Assembly (NCBI GenBank): GCA_030272585.1
Contig: BSYQ01000007.1
Coordinates: 5,522,001 to 5,586,000, forward strand
DNA from: Bryopsis sp. KO-2023
Taxonomy: Eukaryota; Chlorophyta; Ulvophyceae; Bryopsidales; Bryopsidaceae
DNA: 64,000 nt
Reading direction: 5' to 3'
In this document: piece after piece, positions 26,103 through 37,700 of the stretch
Layout of the letters: each line of letters starts with the position of its first letter
Position numbering within the stretch: the first letter of the stretch is position 1
Program-made: the position numbers and the translations under genes
The notes under the pieces: model-generated
The model's database searches: none
What the model was told of the DNA's origin: nothing
The model's input: only the letters and a program-made list of their open reading frames with translations

Positions 26103-28312
26103 ATGGTGGGCTATGTCTCTCTGGGGCTGAGTGTCCTGGGCTTCACTTACTGGACGCTCCACAGACTGGCCAAACGCCCCCCGCGGGCGAAGCTACTTTC
26201 GAGAGGCCAGAAGTTATCTGTGGACGTCCCTGACGAGATCAGCGTGGTCTGTTATAACGTTTTGGCTGACAATTTGGTGACGGGAAACGAGCATGCGTAC
26301 CTGTATGGGAACCCTGTTTATATGTCGTGGGAGTACAGGTGGTGCATGTTGCAAGAGGAGTTCGCGTCGTTTGGAAGCGACATAATTTGCCTGCAAGAGG
26401 TCGAGAAAGAAAGGTGCACAGAGGGAAGGCAGACAGAGGAGTCACTTCGAAACGAAAAGAATGGATAACGCAGCTTTGACGCTTTCACGCAAACATCAGA
26501 AGACAGACTTCGAAACTGGTTTTGCGTCTGACTTTCGTTGTTTTCTCTTTTCTTTGGGGGGGGGTCCAGGGGTTTAGCAATCAGAATCTTGCAGTACTTT
26601 GAGTTTTTTCCTCTGAGCAACACAGAAGAATTCATTAATGGGATTTGCTGCTGAGTTTTTGCTCTTGTGGATGAGTGGATGACTGACTAAGGTCTTCTTT
26701 GATTTTCGCCTAGGTGGCCTGAGTTTGTGTTTGTCATGAGAGGATTGGGCTACTCAGGCATAATGCAATCTCCGAAAAAGACGCACATGACGATTTCAAC
26801 GGCAATATTCTACAAGAGCAGCAGGTTCAAGGCGGTTTGGGAGGAGCATCGAAGCCGGGCTCTGGGAGTGGGGTTAAACTACACTGACAGCAACGGGCAG
26901 AACCAGGTGGGTGCACGAAATTATTGAATTGAGTTGGGAAAAAAAAATGAATTGAGTTATATTGCAGACTGCAGCATCCTGCTGCAGCACACCATTGGGA
27001 ATGAGTCTTGAAATTTTTCTTTCGATCCGATCTGCCACTGGGGAAAGCACTGTTTGGATTCTGTGGTATGTCTCGGTGTAGAAGCACAGATGCAGTGAAT
27101 GGGAAAAAAGTGTTTTGAAAGAGAGAAGGGTAGCAGTGATTCGAAAAGAATCCGTTTGCAGCAAGAAAACGTAATTTTAACTTCGAATTGTTGGAAAAAG
27201 AGAGAGAATAAGAAAAGGGATTTGTGAGTGGGAGGATGAAATGTGGATGGCTGTCAGGTGCTGTACGTCGTGAATTGGCATCTGGAGGGCGACCCTCGGA
27301 AAGCAAATGATCGAATATCCCAAATGAACAGCATACTGCAGCGCATGGCAGCAAAGCAAGTGAGTCATAACTTGGTGAAACTTTTTCTACGAAAGAACAA
27401 CTTAAATAATCAATTGGCCTTATGGGTTGGCTTTTTTTTCCTGTTTATTTCTGATGTGATTTTTTGGGGGGGATGGTTTTCCTTTGATGGTGTTTTTTTT
27501 GGTATTCAGCTGATCGAACGAGTTTCCGAAAGTATGCTGTTTTACCCTCTATCCAGGGCAAGACTGCGGAAAATTGCGATGTGGTGATTGCTGGGGATTT
27601 CAATGCGACTCGATGGAATGCCCCTTGGCAATTCTTGTTCAGAGGGAGATTGGAGGGGGGCTACACTGAAGCATATTTGCCCCACATACCTGTGACGTCG
27701 AAAACCGTGGCTCATCCGTATGCCCTTCAAGATGTGTACATGGCGGGAAGATGGATTCCAGAATTCACAACGAGGGTAACAATAATTCATTTTAATGCAT
27801 GAGTTCTGATGGATTTCTCCAGCCCCTTCCCCCCCACCACCTGAAAAAAATAAAGAATAAAGAAATATGTGTAGGTATAAATTTTGACACTCTTCAGTTG
27901 GGTCTTTTTGGTAATTGGTTTTTATTGTATGTCGATATCGAGCCCCTCTCGGCAAATTGTTTTGCAATTTTTTCCCTCATTAATGAATTTCAAGACAATG
28001 ATTTGGCGGGCGAACAGACCACCAATACACCTTTTCTTCACACACAGCATTTATTGTCTTTGTTTTTTAACGATTTTTTTGAGTGAGATTTTACTTTCGA
28101 TAATGCAGGCACCAAGGCGGCGATCGGAGGTTGATTTCATATGGTGCAGCCGTCATTTTAAAGTGGAGGCCTTGATGAGACCAGCGAATTCACGGCAAAT
28201 CGGTTTGATAGACCGAACCTTGCTGCCGAACAAAGAATTCCCTTCGGACCATTTACCACTGGGCGTTGTGCTTTCCAAGCGAGAATCGACAGAAACCTGC
28301 GAGCCAGGGTGA
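26103..28312 (+). CDS. CCR4-like endonuclease/exonuclease/phosphatase-family protein with N-terminal membrane segment
   Basis: EEP fold, the family of CCR4/nocturnin/Angel-type nucleases and related phosphodiesterases. Five exons: 26103-26413, 26714-26906, 27258-27359, 27557-27775, 28109-28312; 1029 nt, 342 aa. Conserved elements: VVCYNVLADNL (metal-site Asn), DIICLQEVE (metal-binding Glu), KTHMTISTAIFYKS, VVNWHLEGDPRKAND (His-containing strand), VVIAGDFNAT (Asp/Asn), and SDHLPLGVVL (catalytic Asp-His near the C-terminus). The catalytic set is complete. The N-terminus begins MVGYVSLGLSVLGFTYW, a likely signal anchor, so the enzyme may be membrane-attached rather than part of the soluble CCR4-NOT complex. 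The substrate (poly(A), 2'-5' oligoadenylate or other RNA) cannot be decided. It lies 1.6 kb upstream of the Argonaute relic in the same orientation. Confidence 0.85.
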
Positions 28313-29250
28313 ACATGTGTTGCAGCAATGGAGTTGCTGGCAAAGAGACCGTTGGATTGGTTTTGGGAGGGGCGATTTCTCTGTGATTCTTACAATAACA
28401 GTGCAGTTGGTTTTTCTTCTTTTTCGAAGAAAAAATCACCTGTTCGGGTGAAAATTACTGTGGGGTTTTCCCGAGAGTGGTACTATGTTCATTTTTGGAA
28501 ATTTTGGAGGGGAATATGCTGGGTTGAAACGGTTTGGGAAGAAAAGGTGACTGTTCTTTTTTTTTTCCTGATTGGTGGTGCTGGTGAAATTTTTTTGGAA
28601 AAGGGCAGGGGTTATGTAGGGGGATTGGGTGCATTGTCAACCCGCTCGGCCAACCAACAGGGTTTCATGTTGTGTTTTCTGTTGGATTGTATGAATTTGT
28701 TTTTGTTGAGGGAATATTTTGACTTGGTGTTTTATTAGACTGGAAGGGTTGTTGAAAAAAAAGAAATTGAGAAAATGAGGTTTGGGGGGAACCCTCGAAA
28801 AGAAAAAAAAGAATGGGGTATGATGGATTTTTTGGGGATTTGACTTTTGCATTTGTGGTTTCATTTGAGAAGATATATTGGGGGGGAAAGAACCAAAAAA
28901 AAAAATTGATGGAGGGAGGAGGGATCCTCTGTTTTTTTGCAGGATTGGAAGAAATTTCGGAGTTGGTGGGCTCCCAAAACATATCAATTGACAGATTATA
29001 GGGGGAGTGTATTTGTTGTGTTGTTATTTGTGCCATTTTCATACTCGGATAACATAGGAAATTTTTCCTATGATTCATGTTTGGATGATGGGCCCATGTC
29101 TGGTGTTTGGCTTGCCTGGTTGGGTTCTTGGTTCACCAGGATAGCGTTTCCTGTTGTGAAGGTGGCCTGGTGATGGGGGGAAACTTAAAAGTTGCATCGG
29201 AGCTGTTCCCCCAGTGTTCATACCCCCATCCAGCCAACCATCAGATCCAC
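28313..29250. other. Spacer, G/T-rich on the + strand
   Basis: No exon recognised. From about 28330 to 29180 the + strand is G-rich and C-poor with repeated GGGG and TTTT runs, then the bias reverses to C-rich at about 29190. I searched here for the missing Argonaute N-terminal, PAZ and MID exons and found none. Confidence 0.45.
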
Positions 29251-29253
29251 ACA

Positions 29254-29700
29254 TCACTCGCAGAACAGGACTTTGACAGGATGTAAACGAATAAACACAA
29301 TCAGAACGGACACTAAAATCAACCACAGGAAGAAAAGAGAAGAGGGGCTCTTGGAGAAAAAATCCAAGGCAATGCCAGAAACGGTCAACCCCGGTTGATA
29401 ATCGCAATCACGTAATGATTCTGTGTCTGCCTTGGCCACGTATGCGAATGGCGCGTGCTTTTGGTTTTTGAGGTTTTCGAGTGCATAAAAAAAAAGAAAC
29501 AGTTCTTTAAAATAATAAAAAAAAGTTCTAGAGAAAAAAAAAGGTTCTGCTTGTCTATTTTTTGTTGTCTATTTTGTTCAAAAGGAAAGGAAAAAAGGAA
29601 TCGACGAAGTGAGCGAAACAATGTCGAGAGTGGCGGTGTTTCAAGGTCGCGCGAGCTCCCGCCTACGCTACACCTCATCCTTCCCCAGGTCCCTCCAGAA
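29254..29700 (-). CDS. Possible small membrane protein (hypothetical, incomplete model)
   Basis: A minus-strand frame ending at the TGA 29254-29256 reads, in its last exon, FAYVAKADTESLRDCDYQPG, then a linker (SKSPSS) and a strongly hydrophobic stretch LFFLWLILVSVLIVFIRLH near the C-terminus, as in a tail-anchored protein. Upstream on the same strand a GC-rich patch at about 29600-29750 could hold the first exon and promoter, but no start codon or junction could be fixed. The + strand composition is C-rich here, as in introns and UTRs of the other minus-strand genes, which mildly supports a gene. No family recognised. Confidence 0.3.
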
Positions 29701-29930
29701 AACCACTACCACCACTCCTTCCCACAGGCGAGGGGCTAGCACTTCTAAAGTACCAGCCACCGGTGGCTGGAAGTGAAGGTATATTCACGCTCAGAATGAT
29801 CAAATTCCCAGCTATTCGGCTTCCAAATCAAAGGGTTAAATCGAGTAAAAACGACTTCTTGACAATTGATCATTGATCATTTTTTTAAATTATAATTTAT
29901 TCTTATTTTTTTTTTTTAAATGAAACAACA

Positions 29931-31500
29931 GATTCAGGATTCTACCGGGCTGTCAAGCATGCTGGAAATTCCACTTTGGGAATCCCCACCCAGTGTTTCG
30001 TCGCAAGCAAAGCTGGCATCGGATGTCAACCCAGAGGTCGATTGCAATATCTTGCCAATTTGGGATGAAAATCAACCACAAGGTCGGTGGAGTCAACACG
30101 CAACTGGCTGGAAAGGTGCAAGATGTTTTCCCCGTCGTGGGCAATCAGCCTTTCATCGTGTTTGGAGCAGATGTGACTCATCCGACCGGGTTTGATGAAA
30201 GAGAGCCCTCCGTGGTTGCTTTGGTTGCATCGATGGATCCGTAAGTGTCCGTTCTTACACAACCCTTGGGAAAAAACAATTCAATTTTCTGAAAATTGGA
30301 TCATTTTTCTGTTAAAAAACTAGGGAAATCCCCAGGTGCTTCAAACGAACGATGACTTTGAAAAGCAAAAAAGCATATATCAAAGTGGTTTTATAGCTGA
30401 GTTTTGTCTACTTCCTGCGACCCCACCCCCCTTCTTGCTAGTCCTAGTCGTTTTTGCCTGCTTTGTCACCTTTTTTTGGCTATCGGACAGTATGCCACAA
30501 GAATCATTGTGCAAGGGCATCGCCAAGAATTGATCGATATGAAGGAGCCTGTGAAAGACCTCCTGAAGTGCTTTTACCAGAGATGTGGGTTGAAACCGGA
30601 ACGAATCGTATTCTACAGAGATGGCGTCTCTGAAGGTCAATTCCAACAGTGCCTGCACCATGAATACAGCCAAATTCGACAGGTATATAACAAATTGAAT
30701 TCACTTTATCTTTTGTGGTGATTCTTTTTTAAAATATATCATCATGGTCCTCGATTTCTAAATTTGATGACAAGCTACAAATCAAATTCCTTTCCCCTTT
30801 GGACGATATTTTTTTGCATCACCATGGTCATCGATTTCTATTTTTTTGCATCACCATGGTCATCGATTTCTAAATTTGGCAACAGCTGAGGGGAAAAAAA
30901 GTGGAAAAAAAATCCGATCCAATTCATCTCAACAGTTTGAGGGGGGGGATGATGGAACAGAAGAAACGAAACAGATGCATCATGAAACGATTTCCAGAGA
31001 GGAAACGATTTCTGGAGGGGGTTTTCCTGATGCCATTATTATTATGCATTGATCGACAGGCATGCCAGGAGCTGGAAGAAAACTACAGACCCCCAATATC
31101 TTTCATCGTGGTTCAAAAAAGGCACCACTCGTCTTTTCCCTCAAAACTCCCGAGAGGGGGACCGCAACGGAAACGTCGTCCCCGGAACCATTGTGGATTC
31201 TGGCATCGTGGGTCCGAAAGACTTTGAGTTCTTTTTGAACAGCCAAGCTGGAATTCAAGGGACCAACAAACCTGCGCACTACAGGGTGCTGGTGGATGAA
31301 AATGGCTTTGGATCGGATGGAATCCAGTTGATGACGTATTGGATGTGTTTCTTGTATTGCCGATGCACCAGGTGAGAATTTTGGAAAGAGGGAGGGAAAG
31401 CATCTAGCTTTTTTGCCAAAGGGGGGAAAAATAAATTTTCTTTGTGGAAAAAAAAACTCTTTTATTTTTGAATGTTAGAATTCCGAGTGTTTATTGTTGA
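29931..31500 (+). pseudogene. Argonaute PIWI-domain relic (pseudogene)
   Basis: Recognisable Argonaute PIWI sequence without the N, PAZ or MID domains. Segments: about 29932-30240, an exon ending at 30682, 31060-31371, and possibly 31479-31500. Motifs: TLGIPTQC, KINHKVGGVN, VFGADVTHPTGF (first catalytic Asp), HRQELIDMKEPV (the Glu helix), VFYRDGVSEGQFQQ (second Asp), VVQKRHH, AGIQGTNKPAHYRVLVDEN (final His), so the D-E-D-H slicer residues are still present. The frame is broken twice. Near 30064 the reading passes from the QYLANLG frame to the MKINHKVGG frame (1 nt missing). Near 31112 it passes from VVQKRHH to LFPQNSREGDRNG (2 nt missing). The junction after ALVASMDP also does not match the next exon in phase. 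The C-terminus appears cut short. Sequencing errors could mimic one break but hardly all of these. Confidence 0.75.
30809..30872. repeat. 32-bp tandem repeat, two copies
   Basis: The units at 30809-30840 and 30841-30872 are identical: seven T followed by GCATCACCATGGTCATCGAT and TTCTA. A decayed third copy (ATCATGGTCCTCGATTTCTA) lies about 70 bp upstream near 30741. It is within an intron of the Argonaute relic. Confidence 0.8.
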
Positions 31501-34419
31501 TTTTTTTTATTTGGGAGGGGGTGCTTCATTTTTATTTGAGAAACTGCACTAAAATCAGGAAAGAAACAAAGTAATTATGATTTTTTTCTCGAATAATTAT
31601 AGGTTCTGAGAGGGATTCTAAAAATAATCTTCCCTTAAAACTAAAAAAAAAATTAAAAAAAAGTTGAATTTTGCAGCTGGGCATGAAACAAATATTTTCG
31701 TTAGCTTCCTTGTTTTTTGTATGTTTGCTGTGATGATGTTCTGTGAATATATGGATTGCATCCACACATTGTGACACACTTGCCTCTTAAAAACATCAAT
31801 ACAAACAACTGTAGTAAAAAGAAACCTCCATTGTTTTTGTTTTTCTTTTGATCTGTGGGTGGATAAGAATTGTGACACGGTGAGACAAAAAAATTGGTTA
31901 ATTAGAGTGCACACATAAACCGAAAAAAAAAATTCACGGGTAACGAAGAAGAAGACAGAGATAGTTAGTTGAGTGAGCTGTGTAAGGTTAACTGATAGAC
32001 AGATGGGTTTTGAAAAGAAAAAAAAAAGATCGAAAGGAGCAGGATCAAATATGCAAGACCTAATAGCTAGGATGGCTGTTTTTTCTTTCTTTCTTTCAAC
32101 CCCCAAAAAAAGAGAACCTCTGATTTCCTTTCGTTTTGTATACATATTTATCTTTGTGCAGGATTATTGTTGACTGTGTTTTTTCTTCTAAAAACTGGCA
32201 TCTTTCCTTTTTTGTTTTTTGTTTTCCAGTTTTTTTTTTCCTTTTTACACTTTTTTCTTAAAAAAACCATTGTCTCTTGATTTTATATATATACTTTTAT
32301 ACTTTTTGCTTTTGTTTTTCTTCTTACTATTTTTTTTCCAATTTTTGCTTTTGTTTTCCTTTTTCGTTTTTTTGGGAATTCCATTTTTTGCACATCCTGA
32401 CTCCAGTATGTCCGATTATTTTTCTGGAAATCGATCTGGTTTCTGGGGTTGGCACGCTCACAAAAACAGCGTGATGCTTTGAACATTGCTCTGCCTTCAC
32501 TTCACCCCCGAATCCTGGATTACCTCCTCCAGTTCTGAGGATAGAATACTGCCTCCCTACTCAGAAGCTGTATCTAAGACACCCCAACCCCAATTTCAAA
32601 AATGAACCTGAAGAAGAATAATTTCGTTGAGGGACCTTGGTGAAAGAAAGTGAGGATGTTGCGCAGGGTCAGGGCAACCGTGTCAGAGATTTTCAGAGAT
32701 TTCCTCTTTCAATTCGAAACACACAGAAATCTCTGGATCGCCCACAGAGACCAGCAGTACAAGAGTCCATTTCTCTCTGTGCCCAGTCGGCTCAAGGCGA
32801 ATTTTCATTTAAAAGACTGTTTTAATCAACACAAATACATATATATTTTTGTAATTCATTGTACTATAGAACCAGTCGAGCAGCACCGCTCAAATCAAAA
32901 ACGGGGCACAAAATTGATCAAAGTTGAAATCTTGCCTAGAAGTAGAGAACAAAAAACACCCAAAAGTGAGTGCCCCCGTCGACGAACAGCCCATCTACAT
33001 CTCCTGAAAAAGATTCACCGAGAACGATGAAGGCCGACCATGCTGCACCTGCACAGATCCGAAAGGTCCTTCGTCAAGAGCAAAAACAATGCTTTTTTTG
33101 TGAACGAGAAAAGTTCGTTCTCGGAAAGACAGCATTTCAACCCAACCTGGACAAGGCTTTTGACCTAGATGGTTGTGGGCAGAAAACAATCAAAAAAGGA
33201 AAAAACGCTGTTTGTGTGTCAGCGTTGTATCGGTGGGGGGAAGAAACTAAGATGAGGGATTGCTCATCTGACGAAAAAAATACATGGTGGCCAATAGGGA
33301 AGAAGAAAAGACAGGAAACGAAATCTCGAGAGATCAATGTTTTGTGGGTATTGGACTCGTAGACAGCTCGTCACAACAAAGACTTGATGGAAGACTGATT
33401 ACAGAGAAAGAAGGATCGTTTACTGTTTGGGCTCCATTTTATTCAACTCATGGCCTAACTGTTAATGGCCATTACCTTCCCACATAACTTCCTAACCTCT
33501 TTCCCTTGGCGACCTCACAACATTGTACCAACTGCTTGTCATCTCACCACCAATACAACATGCTCTCCACTAGATCTAACTGCCCATCCATGTTGCAGTC
33601 GGAGAGTGTACACGGGTGTTTCTTTATATCCATTTCCTGTGGGTGGATTTTTTCTGTCCATTTTCTTATAATTGAGGATTTGTTTTCTTCATGTCAATAA
33701 ATCTCAAAGTATATGTTTCTTGATCATTTTGACTTCCCCTGTGGGTTGAGTACAGATGACCAACTGATACAGATGTTCTTTTCTTCTTTCTCTCAAAAAA
33801 AAACAAAAACACATCGAGTGGTGGACCAATGTGTTATCCTGATGGGAATCAAATTCTGAAATTATGGGCAGCATTGCAGGGGGCTCCGTTTTTTTTATAG
33901 ATTTCGTAACAATTGCAAAGTGTCCTATCAAAAATTTGCACATTCGTTGGCTGGGAAACCATGTGCCTTTTTTTTTCTTTTTTCCTTTATCTTTTTGTTT
34001 AGTTTTGAGTGTCGCTTCGTATTGAGTGTTGAATTACAAAAAAAAAATGAAAATAGACAAAACTGTGTTTCTTGGGAAGCACACAACGTCAAACATCTCA
34101 GTTGTTTATCGAGTGACTGTGTTAGACATTTGGAGGACAACTGCACACTGTTGCGAGACATACGAAGTCTTCTCGATCATTTTAGCGAACTCAGGGAGGG
34201 TCTGAAGTTGTTTACAACGCCTAACTATTCGAACGAACTAGTCCCATAAATATCCACTCCCATCGTTCTACTAAAACGTCGTTCAAAGTCTCCACCCTTT
34301 CCACCTATTACTAATTCGAGCTTTTAACTAAGTCAGAATCTGTCCCAGCGTCCAGCAACCTATCACGACTTATGTTAATCACAAAGCGACCCTTCACCAG
34401 TGTATTTTTTTTCAATTTT
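31501..34419. other. Spacer downstream of the Argonaute relic
   Basis: No convincing exon. A 32655-32830 + strand frame (MLRRVRATVSEIFRDF...) looks somewhat protein-like but has no splice context or recognised family. Long T tracts fill 32200-32390. Confidence 0.4.
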
Positions 34420-34424
34420 ACTGG

Positions 34425-34720
34425 CCCCAAAGTGGCCCTAACTTTGGCCGTTTCATCCAGTTGTGGCCCTTTTGTGGCCCTAATTTGTCCGAAAAAAAAA
34501 AGAATGTGGCCCCAACTTCAAAAAACAGAAATTACAAGGCTTGGTGTTTATATAGCATTTACTTAATGTTGTTGGTTTTGATTTTTGTGGAAACTCGATT
34601 GATTTCTTGGATGTGGCCCAAGCCTTACAAACTTCGGGTGAATGTGGCCCTTTTGTGGCCCCAAAATTTGCCATTCTGATTTTTTTGGGGGCCAAAATGG
34701 GCCACAAAAAATTATGCTGA
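34425..34720. repeat. Cluster of GTGGCCC short repeats
   Basis: The heptamer GTGGCCC (or TGTGGCCCC) recurs about seven times on the + strand in 300 bp, with two inverted occurrences (GGGGGCC, GGGCCAC) near 34687-34702. Spacing is irregular and the intervening sequence is AT-rich, so it is not a simple satellite. No coding sense was found. Confidence 0.55.
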
Positions 34721-37700
34721 GGGCCCCATAACCTCGTTCATAAGACTCACTCATAATAAAAGGCCGATCTTACCCATTTCTGTACATCCACCCAAATTCA
34801 CACTGACACCACCTCTCCCCCTTTGATATTTTCAAAGAAAAGTTCAATCCTCATCCTCTGCACATTTGGAGGGTATGCCGTTGATGAGGAGGTGACTAGC
34901 TGTGAAAATAATTCAGTTGGGTGGTTGTCATGCAGTTCGTACAGTTAGAATTTCTAGTTGTGGTACTCAAAGGGACTTTGGTAGGAACAGGGGTACTTGT
35001 TACATGTAAGAACCAACAATAGTTTTTTTATTCGGCTTAGTGTGGAGACATTGGGAGGGAACCACTGGTTTCACCATAACAGAATCGATCCTGATTGATA
35101 TTATCAAAACGACAGAAAAAATATTATTATTTAGCTGGGACAGTCAAACTTGACAGCACCATCAGAACACACGGAACAAATGCAAAAACAATCATCACAT
35201 CGAGGGCCCTCCCACATACAAAAACTGCCTTCTCTCCATATATACATAGTCAAAGCGAAAAACCCATTCACATATCTGAACTCCTTTTTAGGGGAGCCAA
35301 CCCCAATATTGAACCCCTCTCTTCTCACCCTTTTTTTTTTGAACCTCACATGAACAATCCCACCCTACAAGAATCAATAGAATCGATCAGCCAATGCAGG
35401 CATCTCCCATGTGTGAAAAAAACATAAACTTTTCCAACCCTCAAACAAAAATTGCTGTGTCCCAAATGCCTTTTTTCAAATCCCTAAAATGTTGCTATTT
35501 GAATCAAAAATCGTATAAACACAATCAAGGTTGGCGAAAAATACCCGACCCCCTCTCTGTAACCTGTCTCCTTTATACATACTTTCCTCCACACACCATC
35601 CCAGAAGCCAACCAAAAAAAAAACGCAATAGAGAAAAAAAAAACCCATTCGATCCAAAGTTGAAGGCACCCCTTTTTATAAAAACAGGTGTTCCATGGTC
35701 GTTTTTTCATTCCCCTTTCCCCAAAAATATTCTTAAAAAAAACAACCTTTTCTTGCAAGAAAAAAAAAACCCGAAAAAGAGATATGCCTGCCCCCCAATT
35801 CTTTTTGAATCGAATCCCCACCCCTCCCACATATATACCAAACACACACTCACAAAATTATGTTCGTCTTTTCTGTTTTTCTCTCTTTTTCTTTTTTTCG
35901 AATCCCAGGATTCCTCGCCTTCCCCTTACCCAAAAACAATCATTGAAATCTGCAGATAATTCTCTCCCTTAAAAAAAAAACAAACAGTTTTTCCTTTTTT
36001 TTGGGTAAAAAATATATATTCAAAAAAACAAATAGGACAAATTGGTCAGGAAATAATGGAGTCATCACTTCCCGGCCCAACAAAGAAATGCTTCAAATAG
36101 CAACACCCTGTTTTTGCACTCGTAATACGTATCTCTCATTTTCATCTTTATATCCTTTCTCTTTTCCGTCTCTCTTTTGAACAAAAAAAAATCATCCCCA
36201 GAAACTGCCCTGACAAAAACTGTCCAAATCATAAAAAACCATATATATATATATATATAAGTGGATCAAAGCTATCAGACTGAAATTATTAAAAAAAACA
36301 ACAACAAATCAAACATGCATCCACGAAAAAAAATAATTTGGAACACAAACAAACGTTCGAGATACTCTAAAACAAAGGGGGAACCTCCCCCCCAAAGACA
36401 AAAAAAAAACACAAACAAAAAAATCTGATTCCCCTTGCCCCCTTTCTTCCCTCTGTGTTTTTCTTCTTGTTTCTTTTTTCTCTTCTGTGCAGTTGTTGAC
36501 CCAACCTCCCTCTCCTTTTTTAAACCCAAATCGTAAAAAACACCATTCTTACACTATAACCACAAGGAGGTCGACTACGATCCATAAGGTTTTGACCTCA
36601 TTCTACACATTTTTACGTGTTCTCTCACACTTTTTCTTTTTCCACGATCCTCCTCTTTTCTGTTCTGAAGATTGGGTGTCTCATCTTTTTCCCCACACTT
36701 CATCTCTCTCTCTTACTGTTACTACAACATTTGTTTGGACAAATCCCCTGATTGTTTTTTCATTTTCTTCCTTCCGCTGATTTTTTTTTAGCTTTTTTTC
36801 ACCCAAAACACAGATGTGTTTCTTTCTGCATCTATACAACCCCTCCCCCTCTGAAAACAAATATCCAAAAAACCTCTACTCTCCATACGCAGAGCACTCT
36901 CCCTGCCCCCTCACCCGAAACAAAAAAATCCAAAATTCAAACATTTTTCAATTTTTTTCCCCTCCTTTTTCCCTTCACAACTTTTCAGTGTTCAAAGCTC
37001 CCCCGAAAGAAAAAAAAATGCCCACGAAAAAACACAAAAAAACCCAGAACACAAACATGAACACTCACATTTCTTTTGTTTTTTATTAATCCAATATTAT
37101 GCACCTAAAACCACATCAAAATTCTCTCTTTTTTTCTTTTTTTCTCCTTTCTTTTTCTCCCTCACGACCTTGTTCTGTTCAAGGTCGATTACTTTATAAA
37201 AAAAAAACCAAAACAAAAAAAAAACAAAGTGTAGAAATGATTGCTCAGAACAACACACAGAAAAAGAAAAAAAAAACACAACCATCTAAAAATCGATTCT
37301 AAGAATAACAACACGATAGCACCAGCACCTGTCCCACATGGATTTGTTTTTGTTTTTGCTTTTCTTTTCTTTGAATTTGAACCCTTATCCATCACCACCA
37401 GAGCCACTGACTACTTTCACACTTCAGTTTTTCTTGTCTTTTTTTTCCCCCACCTCAAGAAAAAAATTGTTTTTTTTTTTCTTTTTTTCCACACTTCCTC
37501 ACCACCTTCCCCCCCCCAAAAAAAAAAATAAAAATGAGGGGGACGTTCAAAAACAACATAAGTACAACAAACATAGCGAAGAGAGTGGGAAGCATAAACC
37601 AATCGAGTTTCGAAATTGAAAAACACACACACATGTGGTTGGGGAAAAGCTGGATTAGGGGGAAGGAGGGGAGAGTAAAATAGAACTATACCATACACAC

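Noticed and set aside
26827..27354. 175-codon minus-strand open frame
   Set aside because: It is the complement of EEP nuclease exons and introns; no family motif.
28109..29931. Search for Argonaute N, PAZ and MID exons upstream of the PIWI relic
   Set aside because: No motif of those domains was found in any + strand frame; the stretch contains only the EEP nuclease end and low-complexity DNA.
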